Both the position numbers and the translations under genes were made by a program. DNA of 64,000 nucleotides, taken from the NCBI RefSeq assembly GCF_900109615.1, contig NZ_FOIX01000003.1:1-64000 (forward strand), read 5' to 3'. Below are positions 8,561-16,087 of the stretch, one piece after another (positions within the stretch are counted from its first letter, which is position 1; every line of letters begins with the position of its first letter). Source of the DNA: Kaistella antarctica (GTDB lineage Bacteria; Bacteroidota; Bacteroidia; Flavobacteriales; Weeksellaceae). The notes beneath the pieces are model-generated. The model had not been told where the DNA came from and did no database searches. It was given only the letters and a program-made list of their open reading frames with translations.

Positions 8561-8989
8561 TTACTTTTTATTTAATTTAAATAGAGCTGGGTTGTCTGAA
8601 AAAATCTCGCCTACCAGTATGAAATTGGCGTCTTTCTGAAGGATTAAGGTATCATAGATATTCTCGAAATCCCCTAAATTCCTTTTTAACTCAATGCTTT
8701 TTACGGCTTTTTTCTTTTTTAAAAAGACCAGCAAATTGAAGTCATCCGAATGCTCAATGTTTTTACTGACATTTCTAAGAGAAATTGTATGCTTATTCTC
8801 AGTCATCTCAATCGAGGAATAAGGATGTAAAATAATCAATTCATCCCAGACGAAGCTTTTTTCATTAGATAAATTTAAGTGTTTTGTTTGGGTAATTTCT
8901 GCACTTATTTTCTGGTTTAAATGAGGATCATCGGTCTTGCAAGAAATAAAATTTATTAAAAGGAGTAGGGCTATTATTTTATTTTTCAT
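8561..8989 (-). CDS. Small lipoprotein of unknown function
   Basis: A 142-residue protein with a lipoprotein signal (LLLINFISCKTDD; lipobox Cys about residue 17). The mature region is rich in beta-type sequence and charged residues. No family was recognised. It belongs to the run of small minus-strand genes between 7.4 and 11.6 kb, with 15 bp to the next gene. Confidence 0.65.
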   Translation of the reverse strand: MKNKIIALLLLINFISCKTDDPHLNQKISAEITQTKHLNLSNEKSFVWDELIILHPYSSIEMTENKHTISLRNVSKNIEHSDDFNLLVFLKKKKAVKSIELKRNLGDFENIYDTLILQKDANFILVGEIFSDNPALFKLNKK

Positions 8990-9028
8990 GCTGTGTTCTT
9001 CAATATTGCTGAAATTAGGTAAGTCATT

Positions 9029-9901
9029 TTACCAGGACATAATACTCTCGATAATGGCTGAACTGCCCTGATCATCGTCAGTAATCAAAACAACTTTTAT
9101 TTTTCCGACGGCAATTTCTTCTTCAATGGTTACCGATTCCACTTTGAAGCTCTCATTGACGATTGGGATTTCGCAGTGATCGAATCGATCGGATATCATA
9201 TTGTTCGAAATATCAATCGTTCCAATAAAGCTTCCCAGGATTTCGCCGTCTTCATAGGCGTTAATATTATCTTCTACTGAAGCTGTGAAAACGATCGTAG
9301 GTTGATTTTGTAAAGTGGTTGCGCCAGAAAAACCGGCCTCTATTCCCTTAATTTTAGGCAGAGAAAATTCGTGAATTTCTAAATCTGGAACTCTCGTTTC
9401 ACCTTTAATGAATTCTAAAAAAAGCGAATAGTCAACTTTAATAATGATATTCTTGCGGCGATTGAAAAGATAAAGTTGCCCATCTCGAAAAGCCGTGGCT
9501 TCAATATTTAATTCGGAATTCTCAAAAATCGGTAAACTTCTTAAATGATTGTAGAATTTTGAAATATCGTATTTTTCAACGATGACTGGATCGTTCAGTA
9601 GTATGCGAACAAAAACATCTCGTTGCGGTATTTTTGACCCAGAGCCAAACACAACCAATTCCTTGTCATCTATCATCTCCAGCGTTTCAAAATCTGCCTT
9701 TTCTGATTTGATAATTCGATCTCCGTTGAAATGTTCTGTATCCGAAATAAGGATTTTAGAAACAACATCAAACTCCTTATTCAACAAAAATAAATGCGGC
9801 GAATCGTCACTGATGACATAATAACCTTCAGCATATTTCGCAATCCCAGAACCGCTGGGAATGTTACTCAGTTTTTTAATATTTAAGATGCTAGTTTCCA
9901 C
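9029..9901 (-). CDS. DUF6929-type beta-propeller-like protein
   Basis: A 290-residue protein without signal peptide. Short repeated beta-strand motifs (YYVISDDSPHLFLLN, ELVVFGSGSK, LYLFNRRKNIIIKVD, VFTASVEDN) look like propeller blades. It resembles the DUF6929 family of Bacteroidetes. The start is GTG at 9901: the stop codon TAG of the upstream membrane-protein gene and this GTG share one base (TAGTG), a translational-coupling overlap. Function unknown. Confidence 0.72.
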   Translation of the reverse strand: METSILNIKKLSNIPSGSGIAKYAEGYYVISDDSPHLFLLNKEFDVVSKILISDTEHFNGDRIIKSEKADFETLEMIDDKELVVFGSGSKIPQRDVFVRILLNDPVIVEKYDISKFYNHLRSLPIFENSELNIEATAFRDGQLYLFNRRKNIIIKVDYSLFLEFIKGETRVPDLEIHEFSLPKIKGIEAGFSGATTLQNQPTIVFTASVEDNINAYEDGEILGSFIGTIDISNNMISDRFDHCEIPIVNESFKVESVTIEEEIAVGKIKVVLITDDDQGSSAIIESIMSW

Positions 9902-10518
9902 TAATCTCTTTTATTGTTCAGCATCTTATTTTCAATCATTTCGATCTTTTTAATGGACAATTTCGGAATGATGTTGATGTTTTTATTTCCTTTGGCAACG
10001 TAGAAGAAATATTCGCTGTTATTATCAATAATTTTTACAGTTTGTGATTCTCCCGTTACAAAATACAATTCATGTTTGTATTTTAATTGATCATTTTTAA
10101 TCTCTTGAGAAGTCATATAACCCTGTTGAAAAGCCATTCCCAAAAACAGAGATAAATATATAAAAACGAACATAAAAATAACAAGCGTATTTTTATACTT
10201 CTCAATTTCCACCTCATTCATTTCAAGTCTGTTTTTTTTAATGCCAAAGGTAAGGCGAACCCATTTTTTTTCGCTGTGTTTTGTAAACATCCGCGCCACA
10301 AAAAAGGGGTACACGGAAAAAAGTAAGAAAGTAAAAATGATGAGTGGGTGAGACGTAATCACCGCAATGGGGCTTAGTAAAATATCCATCACCGACGAAT
10401 ATTTTATAATGTTGATCCCTAACTGGTAAAATACGATGCTCTCTTTTATAACGCCCAGCACGACCAGATAAAGATAGCCGAGTGGCAAAAGGTTTTTAAT
10501 GTTTTCGAAGTTTTTCAT
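9901..10518 (-). CDS. Hypothetical membrane protein, 205 residues
   Basis: Three or four hydrophobic segments are visible: about residues 11-30, 45-72, and 113-132. A C-terminal soluble domain of about 65 residues follows. No family was recognised. Its stop codon overlaps the GTG start of the next gene, so the two are co-translated. A -7-like TATATTTA lies about 20 nt upstream of the ATG at 10518. Confidence 0.65.
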   Translation of the reverse strand: MKNFENIKNLLPLGYLYLVVLGVIKESIVFYQLGINIIKYSSVMDILLSPIAVITSHPLIIFTFLLFSVYPFFVARMFTKHSEKKWVRLTFGIKKNRLEMNEVEIEKYKNTLVIFMFVFIYLSLFLGMAFQQGYMTSQEIKNDQLKYKHELYFVTGESQTVKIIDNNSEYFFYVAKGNKNINIIPKLSIKKIEMIENKMLNNKRD

Positions 10519-10602
10519 TTCAATCTTTAAAGTCTAAATATAATGGTTTCCGCATTATTAATCGTCTTAAAGATTATCGTTTTGCAATTACTTTTCTTCC
10601 TC

Positions 10603-11055
10603 CTAATCCAAGTTATCGTAATAGGTGAAATCTTTAGTGATCAACCCATTTTCGATGGTGAAGATCGTGCAGATGGGCAACTCAAATTTAGTATTATCAG
10701 GCGCAGTTCCGCGGGAGATAAATTCCACAATGATGTGTTGGTTTCCAGATGGATAGATTTGAATCACTTCATCATGCAAGTCTGGAAAAGTCTGTTATAA
10801 TTCGGAATACTTGGTGATAATTTCTTGCCTTGTTTGTTTTACAATTCCAGCTCCGAGTGATGGATCTTTGAACTCGACGGTTTCGGAATATAGATTCGCC
10901 ATTTTTTCCCATTCGTGTTTGTTGAAGTGGTCAAAATACTGTTGTACTATTTTTTCGTTGGCTGTGTTCATCGCGGTTTTTTCAATTGATTCTTCTTTAC
11001 TGCAGGAATTTACGAGTAAAAGTGCTAAAGCAAAGAAAAGTAAAACAAATGGCAT
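10603..11055 (-). pseudogene. SnoaL/NTF2-like lipoprotein gene with in-frame stop
   Basis: The first part (11055-10795) encodes a lipoprotein signal (LLLVNSCSKEE) and the N-terminal half of a SnoaL-like polyketide-cyclase/NTF2 fold: VQQYFDHFNKHEWEKMANLYS, then KDPSLG. At 10795-10797 a TAA interrupts the frame after KYSEL. Translation continues in the same frame with QTFPDLHDEVIQIYPSG, then VEFISRGTAPDN, then FTIENGLITKDFTYYDNLD and a TAG at 10603, which is exactly the missing C-terminal half. A single C-to-T change (CAA to TAA) explains the break. A real nonsense mutation, readthrough, or a sequencing error are all possible. Confidence 0.85.
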
Positions 11056-11079
11056 TTTTTCAATTGTTATGAGTTTTGA

Positions 11080-11613
11080 TTAAAGAGCTTTTTGCAGTCG
11101 CTTGCTGTCAATTTTTAAATCGCCTAATCGTCTATCTTTCTCTAAAGTCCAGATATTAATCACTTTTTCTTCATTCAGGTTTTGCTCGTTTGGACTGATG
11201 AATTCAATTTCTTTGATGCTTTTTGTGGCAATTACGTAATCCTCATTCATTAATAAAAAACCATCAATGTAGATTTTTGTTTTTGTATCTGCGTCCAGAA
11301 ATTTTCTAATTTCATTTTGAGTTTTGGTGTCTAATTTTCCGAAAGTCATTTCGACGAGTATTAAGCCGTACTCACCAAGGTTGGGATAAGTTTTCGCATA
11401 TTGATCCAATTCTTTTTGAGCAGTTTTCATTACTTCCATCTTGATGATTTTACTGTCGGGAATCTGCTCAATCAATTCAAAATTGGCAATAATGTTTTTA
11501 TTAATGAGCACCGTTGGCTTATCTTTTTTCGAATAAAGTAATTTTTCGAAACTTTGTCCGTAAGAATTTAAAAAGGAAAAGAGGGCAACGATAAGAAGGA
11601 CTTTTATTTTCAT
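11080..11613 (-). CDS. Secreted hypothetical protein, 177 residues
   Basis: A Sec signal peptide (MKIKVLLIVALFSFLNSYGQ) is followed by a mature domain of about 157 residues. It contains VLINKNIIANFELIEQI and IYIDGFLLMNEDYVIATKSIKEIEFISP, a pattern reminiscent of the plug-domain-like fragments seen in some Bacteroidetes secreted proteins. No family can be named with confidence. It lies 24 bp upstream of the broken SnoaL-like gene and probably in the same transcript. Confidence 0.65.
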   Translation of the reverse strand: MKIKVLLIVALFSFLNSYGQSFEKLLYSKKDKPTVLINKNIIANFELIEQIPDSKIIKMEVMKTAQKELDQYAKTYPNLGEYGLILVEMTFGKLDTKTQNEIRKFLDADTKTKIYIDGFLLMNEDYVIATKSIKEIEFISPNEQNLNEEKVINIWTLEKDRRLGDLKIDSKRLQKAL

Positions 11614-11695
11614 GTGATTAATTTTAATGATGATTAATTAATCAAATATAGTAATATTCTTGACTCAAAAAACTTTTAATTTAGAACAAAAAAAA

Positions 11696-11717
11696 ACTTC
11701 CGAAACGACTCGGAAGT
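11696..11717 (-). terminator. Terminator of rng
   Basis: ACTTCCGA (11696-11703) and TCGGAAGT (11710-11717) form an 8-bp stem with a 6-nt loop. On the minus strand it is followed by about ten Ts, placing it just after the rng stop codon. Confidence 0.85.
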
Positions 11718-11745
11718 GATATGTTGTTTGATGTTGATGGTCTTC

Positions 11746-13308
11746 TTAATTCGAATAACTCATCAATTCTTCTTTCTTAGAATTCACCATTTTGTATTCT
11801 AAATATTTAAAGGAATCTCTCGGGATAATCGTTACCCATTTTTTGTATTTCAAGTACCATTTTGTTTGTACGCTCATCAAACCTTTAGTCAAATAAGCCT
11901 CTACAAAAGGATGTACGTGCAAAAATAGTTTTCCTTTCTCGGTCTGAATTAAATTTCGAATGACTTCTTCCATTCTTTCTACGACCACGATTGGTGCTAA
12001 TATTTCACCATCGATATTAGGATTGTCTTCCTTGGTTTTGATGACTTTTTCTGGACGTGTTCTTTGTCTGGTCAATTGAATCAAACCGAATTTGCTTGGT
12101 GGCAAAATCTTGTGTCTCGCTTTATCACGACTCATTTCTTCTTTGAAATGTTCATATAAATCTCGTCGGTGATCGGCATTTATCATGTCGATAAAATCAA
12201 TCACGATAATTCCGCCCATATCTCGCAATCGGAGCTGACGAGCGATTTCCGTGGCTGCCATTTTGTTCACCGTTAAAGCATGTTCCTTGTTGGATGAACC
12301 TGCTCCCGAGGAAAGATTATTTCCCGAGTTGACATCGATAACATGAAGCGCTTCGGTGTGTTCAATCACCAAATAAGCCCCTTTAGAACTAGGGATGTTA
12401 ACATGTTTACCAAAACTTTGCTTCAGTTGCTTTTCTACGTTGTAGTATTCCATTAACGGAATTGGCTTGTCGTAAAACTGAACAATGTTTTTTCTTTCTG
12501 GCGCGATGACTTCGATATAATTACGCATGTCATCAACCATTTGCTCATCATCACAAATAATAGAAACGAAATCTGCGTTAAAATTGTCACGCAAAATCGA
12601 GGAAGCTTTATCTTCTTCGCTCAACACTTTACTCGGTACTTTATTTCTCTGAAGATTCTTGAAGGTTGTTTCCCATTTCTGAATCAATTGATTCATATCG
12701 TTGTGAAGTTCAGCAACTTTTTTACCTTCCGCTACAGTTCTGATGATTACACCGAAACCTTCAGGCTTAATGCTTTCAATTAATGTTTTAAGTCTTTCTT
12801 TTTCTTCATAATTGTTGATTTTTTTCGAAATCGAAACACTTTTGTCAAAAGGAATTAAAACTAAAAACCGTCCGGTTAAAGAAATCTGGGTAGAAATTCT
12901 CGGACCTTTGGTAGAAATTGGTTCTTTAGTAATTTGAAGAATTACGCTGTCGTCTTTTGCCAAGACTTTATCAATCACACCGTTTTTGTTAATCTCTTTT
13001 TGAATTTCGAAATTCTTTAACGATGAGTTTTGTTGTTTCTTGGAAACCGTGTCTTGTAGAAATTTTTTGTAGGTAAGAAATTGTGGACCTAGATCCTGAT
13101 AATGCAAAAAGGCATCTTTTTCATAACCAATGCTAACGAATGCCGCATTTAAGTTAGGTGCGAGTTTTTTAACTTTACCGATAAATAAGTCGCCGACTAC
13201 GAAATCACTTTTGTCCTCCTGTTCGTGGAGTTCAAGAAGCCGTCCGTCTTCCAGCAAGGCAATCTTCGATTGCTCATCTTCATGTGATATAATCAGTTCT
13301 TTCTTCAT
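11746..13308 (-). CDS. rng: Ribonuclease E/G family endoribonuclease (RNase G)
   Basis: A 520-residue member of the Rne/Rng family, which cuts single-stranded RNA in rRNA maturation and mRNA decay. The N-terminal S1 domain (VGDLFIGKVKKLAPNLNAAFVSIG, about residues 38-60 onward) and the DNase I-like catalytic domain are clear. The two metal-binding aspartates lie in HVIDVNSG (about 324) and IVIDFIDM (about 369). The Zn-link motif CPxCxG found in E. coli RNase E/G is absent: after TRQRTRPEKV the sequence reads KTKEDNPNIDGEILAPI without cysteines. The length is normal for RNase G. It lies downstream of HU and the 29-residue basic protein, which is a conserved flavobacterial order. Confidence 0.95.
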   Translation of the reverse strand: MKKELIISHEDEQSKIALLEDGRLLELHEQEDKSDFVVGDLFIGKVKKLAPNLNAAFVSIGYEKDAFLHYQDLGPQFLTYKKFLQDTVSKKQQNSSLKNFEIQKEINKNGVIDKVLAKDDSVILQITKEPISTKGPRISTQISLTGRFLVLIPFDKSVSISKKINNYEEKERLKTLIESIKPEGFGVIIRTVAEGKKVAELHNDMNQLIQKWETTFKNLQRNKVPSKVLSEEDKASSILRDNFNADFVSIICDDEQMVDDMRNYIEVIAPERKNIVQFYDKPIPLMEYYNVEKQLKQSFGKHVNIPSSKGAYLVIEHTEALHVIDVNSGNNLSSGAGSSNKEHALTVNKMAATEIARQLRLRDMGGIIVIDFIDMINADHRRDLYEHFKEEMSRDKARHKILPPSKFGLIQLTRQRTRPEKVIKTKEDNPNIDGEILAPIVVVERMEEVIRNLIQTEKGKLFLHVHPFVEAYLTKGLMSVQTKWYLKYKKWVTIIPRDSFKYLEYKMVNSKKEELMSYSN

Positions 13309-13547
13309 TCTGTTGATAAGGGATTAAAAATAATAAGCGGTTAAGAAATTCTGAAAAAATCAATTCTAGCTGCTTAATTTTTTAATAGTTTCTGGGTTTT
13401 GTTTTATCATTTTGCGCAAATTTAATGTTTTGATTTAAAACTTTTGCACTACAGTTTGGTGAGGATGATTAAAACAAAAATATAGCCGGTGAAATTTATA
13501 CCTATAAATACACCAACTATATTGTTATATTGTAAATCGCAAAGAGA

Positions 13548-13637
13548 TTATTTTTTCTTGTGTCTGTTTGCTCTTCTTCTTTTCTTTCTTTTGTGGGTCG
13601 CTACCTTGTGTCTCTTTCTTTTCTTTCCGCTTGGCAT
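13548..13637 (-). CDS. 29-residue AURKAIP1/COX24-domain basic protein (bS22-like)
   Basis: The short frame reads MPSGKKRKRHKVATHKRKKR followed by RRANRHKKK: about two thirds Lys/Arg/His. The KRxKRHK...KRKKRRRxNR arrangement matches the AURKAIP1/COX24 C-terminal domain, the bacterial counterpart of mitochondrial small-subunit protein mS38 and of mycobacterial bS22. A role in binding rRNA of the small subunit is therefore likely, by family knowledge. It starts 23 bp after the HU stop codon and precedes rng, so a nucleic-acid-protein operon is probable. Its small size explains why it is often missed. Confidence 0.85.
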   Translation of the reverse strand: MPSGKKRKRHKVATHKRKKRRRANRHKKK

Positions 13638-13660
13638 AATTTAAATTTTTTGTGTGTAAC

Positions 13661-13972
13661 TTATATTTTTTCTTTAGTTAATTGTGTAACTGGCACCTTC
13701 ACTTTGATTTTCTCTACGAAAGTTTTTGAAGGCTTAAAGGCTGGGATATTGTGAGCAGGGATTTCAATTGCGATGTTTTTCGAAATGTTTCTTCCTGTTT
13801 TTGCTGCTCTGGTTTTGATGATAAATGAACCGAATCCTCTTAGATATACATTATCTCCGTTGTACATTGATGTTCTGATCTCCTGCATAAAAGCTTCTAT
13901 AACTTTCTGGGTCTCATTCTTTTCAGTTCCCAATTTATTTGAGATGGTGTTTACCAATTCTGCCTTTGTCAT
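13661..13972 (-). CDS. HU/IHF-family DNA-binding protein
   Basis: A 103-residue nucleoid protein that bends and compacts DNA. The N-terminal helices (MTKAELVNTISNKLG) and the beta-arm region (LRGFGSFIIKTRAAKTGRNISKN) are typical. The usual GRNPxT tip of the arm is replaced by GRNISKN, and the intercalating proline appears in EIPAHNIPAFKPSK. It is first in a likely operon with the 29-residue basic protein and rng, and it shares a divergent intergenic region with mutY. A consensus promoter lies about 30 nt upstream. Confidence 0.93.
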   Translation of the reverse strand: MTKAELVNTISNKLGTEKNETQKVIEAFMQEIRTSMYNGDNVYLRGFGSFIIKTRAAKTGRNISKNIAIEIPAHNIPAFKPSKTFVEKIKVKVPVTQLTKEKI

Positions 13973-13988
13973 TTCCTTTTTTTATTTA

Positions 13989-13996
13989 TATTTTTG
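13989..13996 (+). promoter_or_regulatory. Candidate mutY -7 box
   Basis: TATTTTTG in plus orientation matches TAnnTTTG, with a TTG at 13966-13968 20 nt upstream. It lies 23 nt before the TTG start codon of mutY and overlaps the HU leader, so the two divergent promoters interlock. Confidence 0.5.
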
Positions 13997-14001
13997 GTGT
14001 G

Positions 14002-14029
14002 CAAATATAATAAGAATTTTTGAAAACAA
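14002..14029 (-). promoter_or_regulatory. Promoter of the HU gene
   Basis: On the minus strand TTG (14027-14029) is followed after 17 nt by TATATTTG (14002-14009), a full Bacteroidetes TTG/TAnnTTTG promoter. The HU ATG lies 29 nt downstream. Confidence 0.75.
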
Positions 14030-15069
14030 AAAAACAAAATGCTGATTTTCTTTATGTTGGTAGGAAACTGCTCGATTGGTATCAAATCCATGGCAGAGAT
14101 TTACCCTTTAGAAAAACCAGCGATCCATACAAGATTTGGATCTGCGAAATCATTTTTCAGCAAACGCGTATTGAACAAGGTTTAAATCATTATCGCAATT
14201 TTATAGAGCGATTTCCCGATGTTCAGACTTTAGCCTCTTCCCAAACTGATGATGTTCTACTGTATTGGAAAGGTCTCGGCTATTATTCCAGAGCTTTAAA
14301 TTTACACAAGGCAGCCTTACAAATCATTAATGATTTCGATGGCGTTTTCCCAACCGAACATGATGATATTTTAAAGTTAAAAGGCGTTGGCAAATATACT
14401 GCTGCAGCGGTTTCGAGCATTTGTTTCGGAAAACATATCGCGGCCGTTGATGGTAATTTTTACAGAGTTTTATCTCGTGTTTTTGCGGATGATTTTGATA
14501 TATCAAATTCAAAAGCTTTTCACTATTTTTCTGAATTAGCCTTAAAGATGATGCCGGAAAACGAAGCTGGACATTTCAACGAGGCGATGATGGATTTAGG
14601 TTCCGAAATCTGTAAACCCCGAAATCCGCTGTGCGAATCCTGTCCTTTAAATAAAGAATGTCTCGCTTTTAATTTAGGAAAAATTCCAAATTTCCCGGTG
14701 AAAACTAAGAAGGTAAAAGCCACAGATTTAGAACTGCATTATTCTTTTGTTGAATTTGAAGGGCAATTTTTAATCCGACAAAGAAAAGACGATTTCATCT
14801 GGAAAAAACTGTACGAATTTCCGATTGAATTTCCGGTAGAGTGGGAGCAGTTCATCACTAAGCAGAAAACCATTGCCCACAAATTGACGCATAAAAACTT
14901 AACCATTCAGATCAGTCATATAAGATTAGAGTCACAGGATGTTTTCACCGAATTTGCGAGCGAAAATGGTTTTACGATCATTAATGAAGAAGAATCGCAT
15001 CTTAAATCCTTCCCTAAACCTTTGGAAAACTATCTGACTAACCTATTTAAAAACACCTCAAATGTTTAA
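14020..15069 (+). CDS. mutY: A/G-specific adenine DNA glycosylase MutY
   Basis: A 349-residue base-excision-repair enzyme that removes adenine opposite 8-oxoguanine. The helix-hairpin-helix (KGVGKYTAAAV, about residues 121-131) and the following catalytic Asp in VDGNFYRVLSR are intact. The 4Fe-4S ligands are spaced exactly as C-x6-C-x2-C-x5-C (CKPRNPLCESCPLNKEC). A C-terminal NUDIX-like domain (about 230-349) recognises 8-oxoG. No in-frame ATG precedes the conserved core; the only plausible start is the TTG at 14020, with an upstream in-frame TAA. The out-of-frame ATG at 14039 leads to an unrelated peptide. The gene is divergent from HU. Confidence 0.93.
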   Translation: MKTKKQNADFLYVGRKLLDWYQIHGRDLPFRKTSDPYKIWICEIIFQQTRIEQGLNHYRNFIERFPDVQTLASSQTDDVLLYWKGLGYYSRALNLHKAALQIINDFDGVFPTEHDDILKLKGVGKYTAAAVSSICFGKHIAAVDGNFYRVLSRVFADDFDISNSKAFHYFSELALKMMPENEAGHFNEAMMDLGSEICKPRNPLCESCPLNKECLAFNLGKIPNFPVKTKKVKATDLELHYSFVEFEGQFLIRQRKDDFIWKKLYEFPIEFPVEWEQFITKQKTIAHKLTHKNLTIQISHIRLESQDVFTEFASENGFTIINEEESHLKSFPKPLENYLTNLFKNTSNV

Positions 15070-15458
15070 TTGAAAGCTGAAGTCTTACACCCTAAAATCC
15101 CGACGCTTTTTGATGTACTACTAAATTTTAAATAGAATGCAGAAAAATTAATATCATGTAAGCAGACTTCAATTTCCGGCGGAAATCTTAATGAACATTA
15201 ACTTCTTAATTGAAAACTTAATGGTTTAAATTCTTTCATTGTTGACTAAAAAGTTTCCAAGCAGTTTGTGCAGTTCCCACCAGTTTTTAATAAGCATAAT
15301 TATAAAACCCGCTCAATTCCCAAAATCAGCGCGAGTTTAAAATCTTAAATTTGCTGAACAGCATCATCTTGAAAAGAAGAAAAGGTTCCTTTTGCAGAAC
15401 TGAATTCTAACCAAATTATCTTTACCAAGAATTTAAAACTAATTCGTATTTTTGCGCA
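15070..15458. other. Gene-free stretch between mutY and gldD
   Basis: 389 bases without a convincing coding region. It holds a perfect palindrome ATTTCCG-g-CGGAAAT at 15172-15186 and, at its right end, the gldD promoter. No ssb or gldE gene, often found near here in relatives, is present. Confidence 0.6.
15447..15454 (+). promoter_or_regulatory. gldD -7 box placed for a leaderless mRNA
   Basis: TATTTTTG fits TAnnTTTG and ends only 4 nt before the ATG at 15459. Transcription from this box would start at or next to the initiation codon. Confidence 0.65.
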
Positions 15459-16016
15459 ATGTTTAAAAAACTCATTTTCACTTTTTTAGGATTTGCACTG
15501 CTTTCTTGTTCAGACGAGGCACAGCCAAAACCTTCTGGTGAACTTCGTTTAGAATATCCGGTCGCGAAATATCAAAGATTTACTTCTCCGTGTAATTTTG
15601 GCTTTGAGTACTCCGATTTCGCAAACGTAAAGGAGGCGAAAAATCCGTGCTGGTACTATATTGAGTATCCAGAGATGAAAGCCAAAGTTTTTATCACCTA
15701 TTTTCCCATCAAAAATGATTTTGATTTACACGTGAAAGAATCTGAGAAAATGGTCTACGAACATACCATCAAAGCCAGTTCCATCGACACCAAATCTTTC
15801 AGTTTCCCCGAGCGGAGAGTTTTTGGTAATTTCTATGAATTAAAAGGTCAAAGTGCCTCGAATCTGCAGTTTTTTGTAACCGATTCTACGCGACATTATC
15901 TTACTGCAAATCTGTATTTCAGTACGAGACCAAAACCCGATTCGCTGGCTCCGGCTGTGGATTATATTAAAAATGATATGCTCCATTTAATCGAAACTTT
16001 TGAGTGGAAAAATTAG
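15459..16016 (+). CDS. gldD: Gliding motility lipoprotein GldD
   Basis: A 185-residue lipoprotein required, with other Gld proteins, for gliding and type IX secretion in Flavobacteriia. The signal peptide ends in a lipobox LLSCSDE (Cys 17). The mature protein shows the GldD landmarks LEYPVAKYQRF, CNFGFEYS, NPCWYYIEYP and a C-terminal ALxx-like LAPAVDYIKNDMLHLIETFEWKN. Length is normal. It follows mutY as in other Flavobacteriia, but no gldE gene lies beside it. The ATG sits directly behind the -7 box, so the mRNA appears leaderless. Confidence 0.93.
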   Translation: MFKKLIFTFLGFALLSCSDEAQPKPSGELRLEYPVAKYQRFTSPCNFGFEYSDFANVKEAKNPCWYYIEYPEMKAKVFITYFPIKNDFDLHVKESEKMVYEHTIKASSIDTKSFSFPERRVFGNFYELKGQSASNLQFFVTDSTRHYLTANLYFSTRPKPDSLAPAVDYIKNDMLHLIETFEWKN

Positions 16017-16071
16017 ATTAGATTTAATTATTAAACAACAAGCGGCACCAAGTGGCGATTTAACAAGGAAT

Positions 16072-16087
16072 AGGAGGTGATCCTATG
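16072..16087 (+). promoter_or_regulatory. Extended Shine-Dalgarno before the PfkB kinase gene
   Basis: AGGAGGTGATCC (16072-16083) is complementary over 12 nt to the conserved 3' end of bacterial 16S rRNA. The GGAGG core ends 7 nt before the ATG at 16085, which is ideal spacing. Such sequences are exceptional in Bacteroidetes, whose ribosomes mask the anti-SD. Confidence 0.75.
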
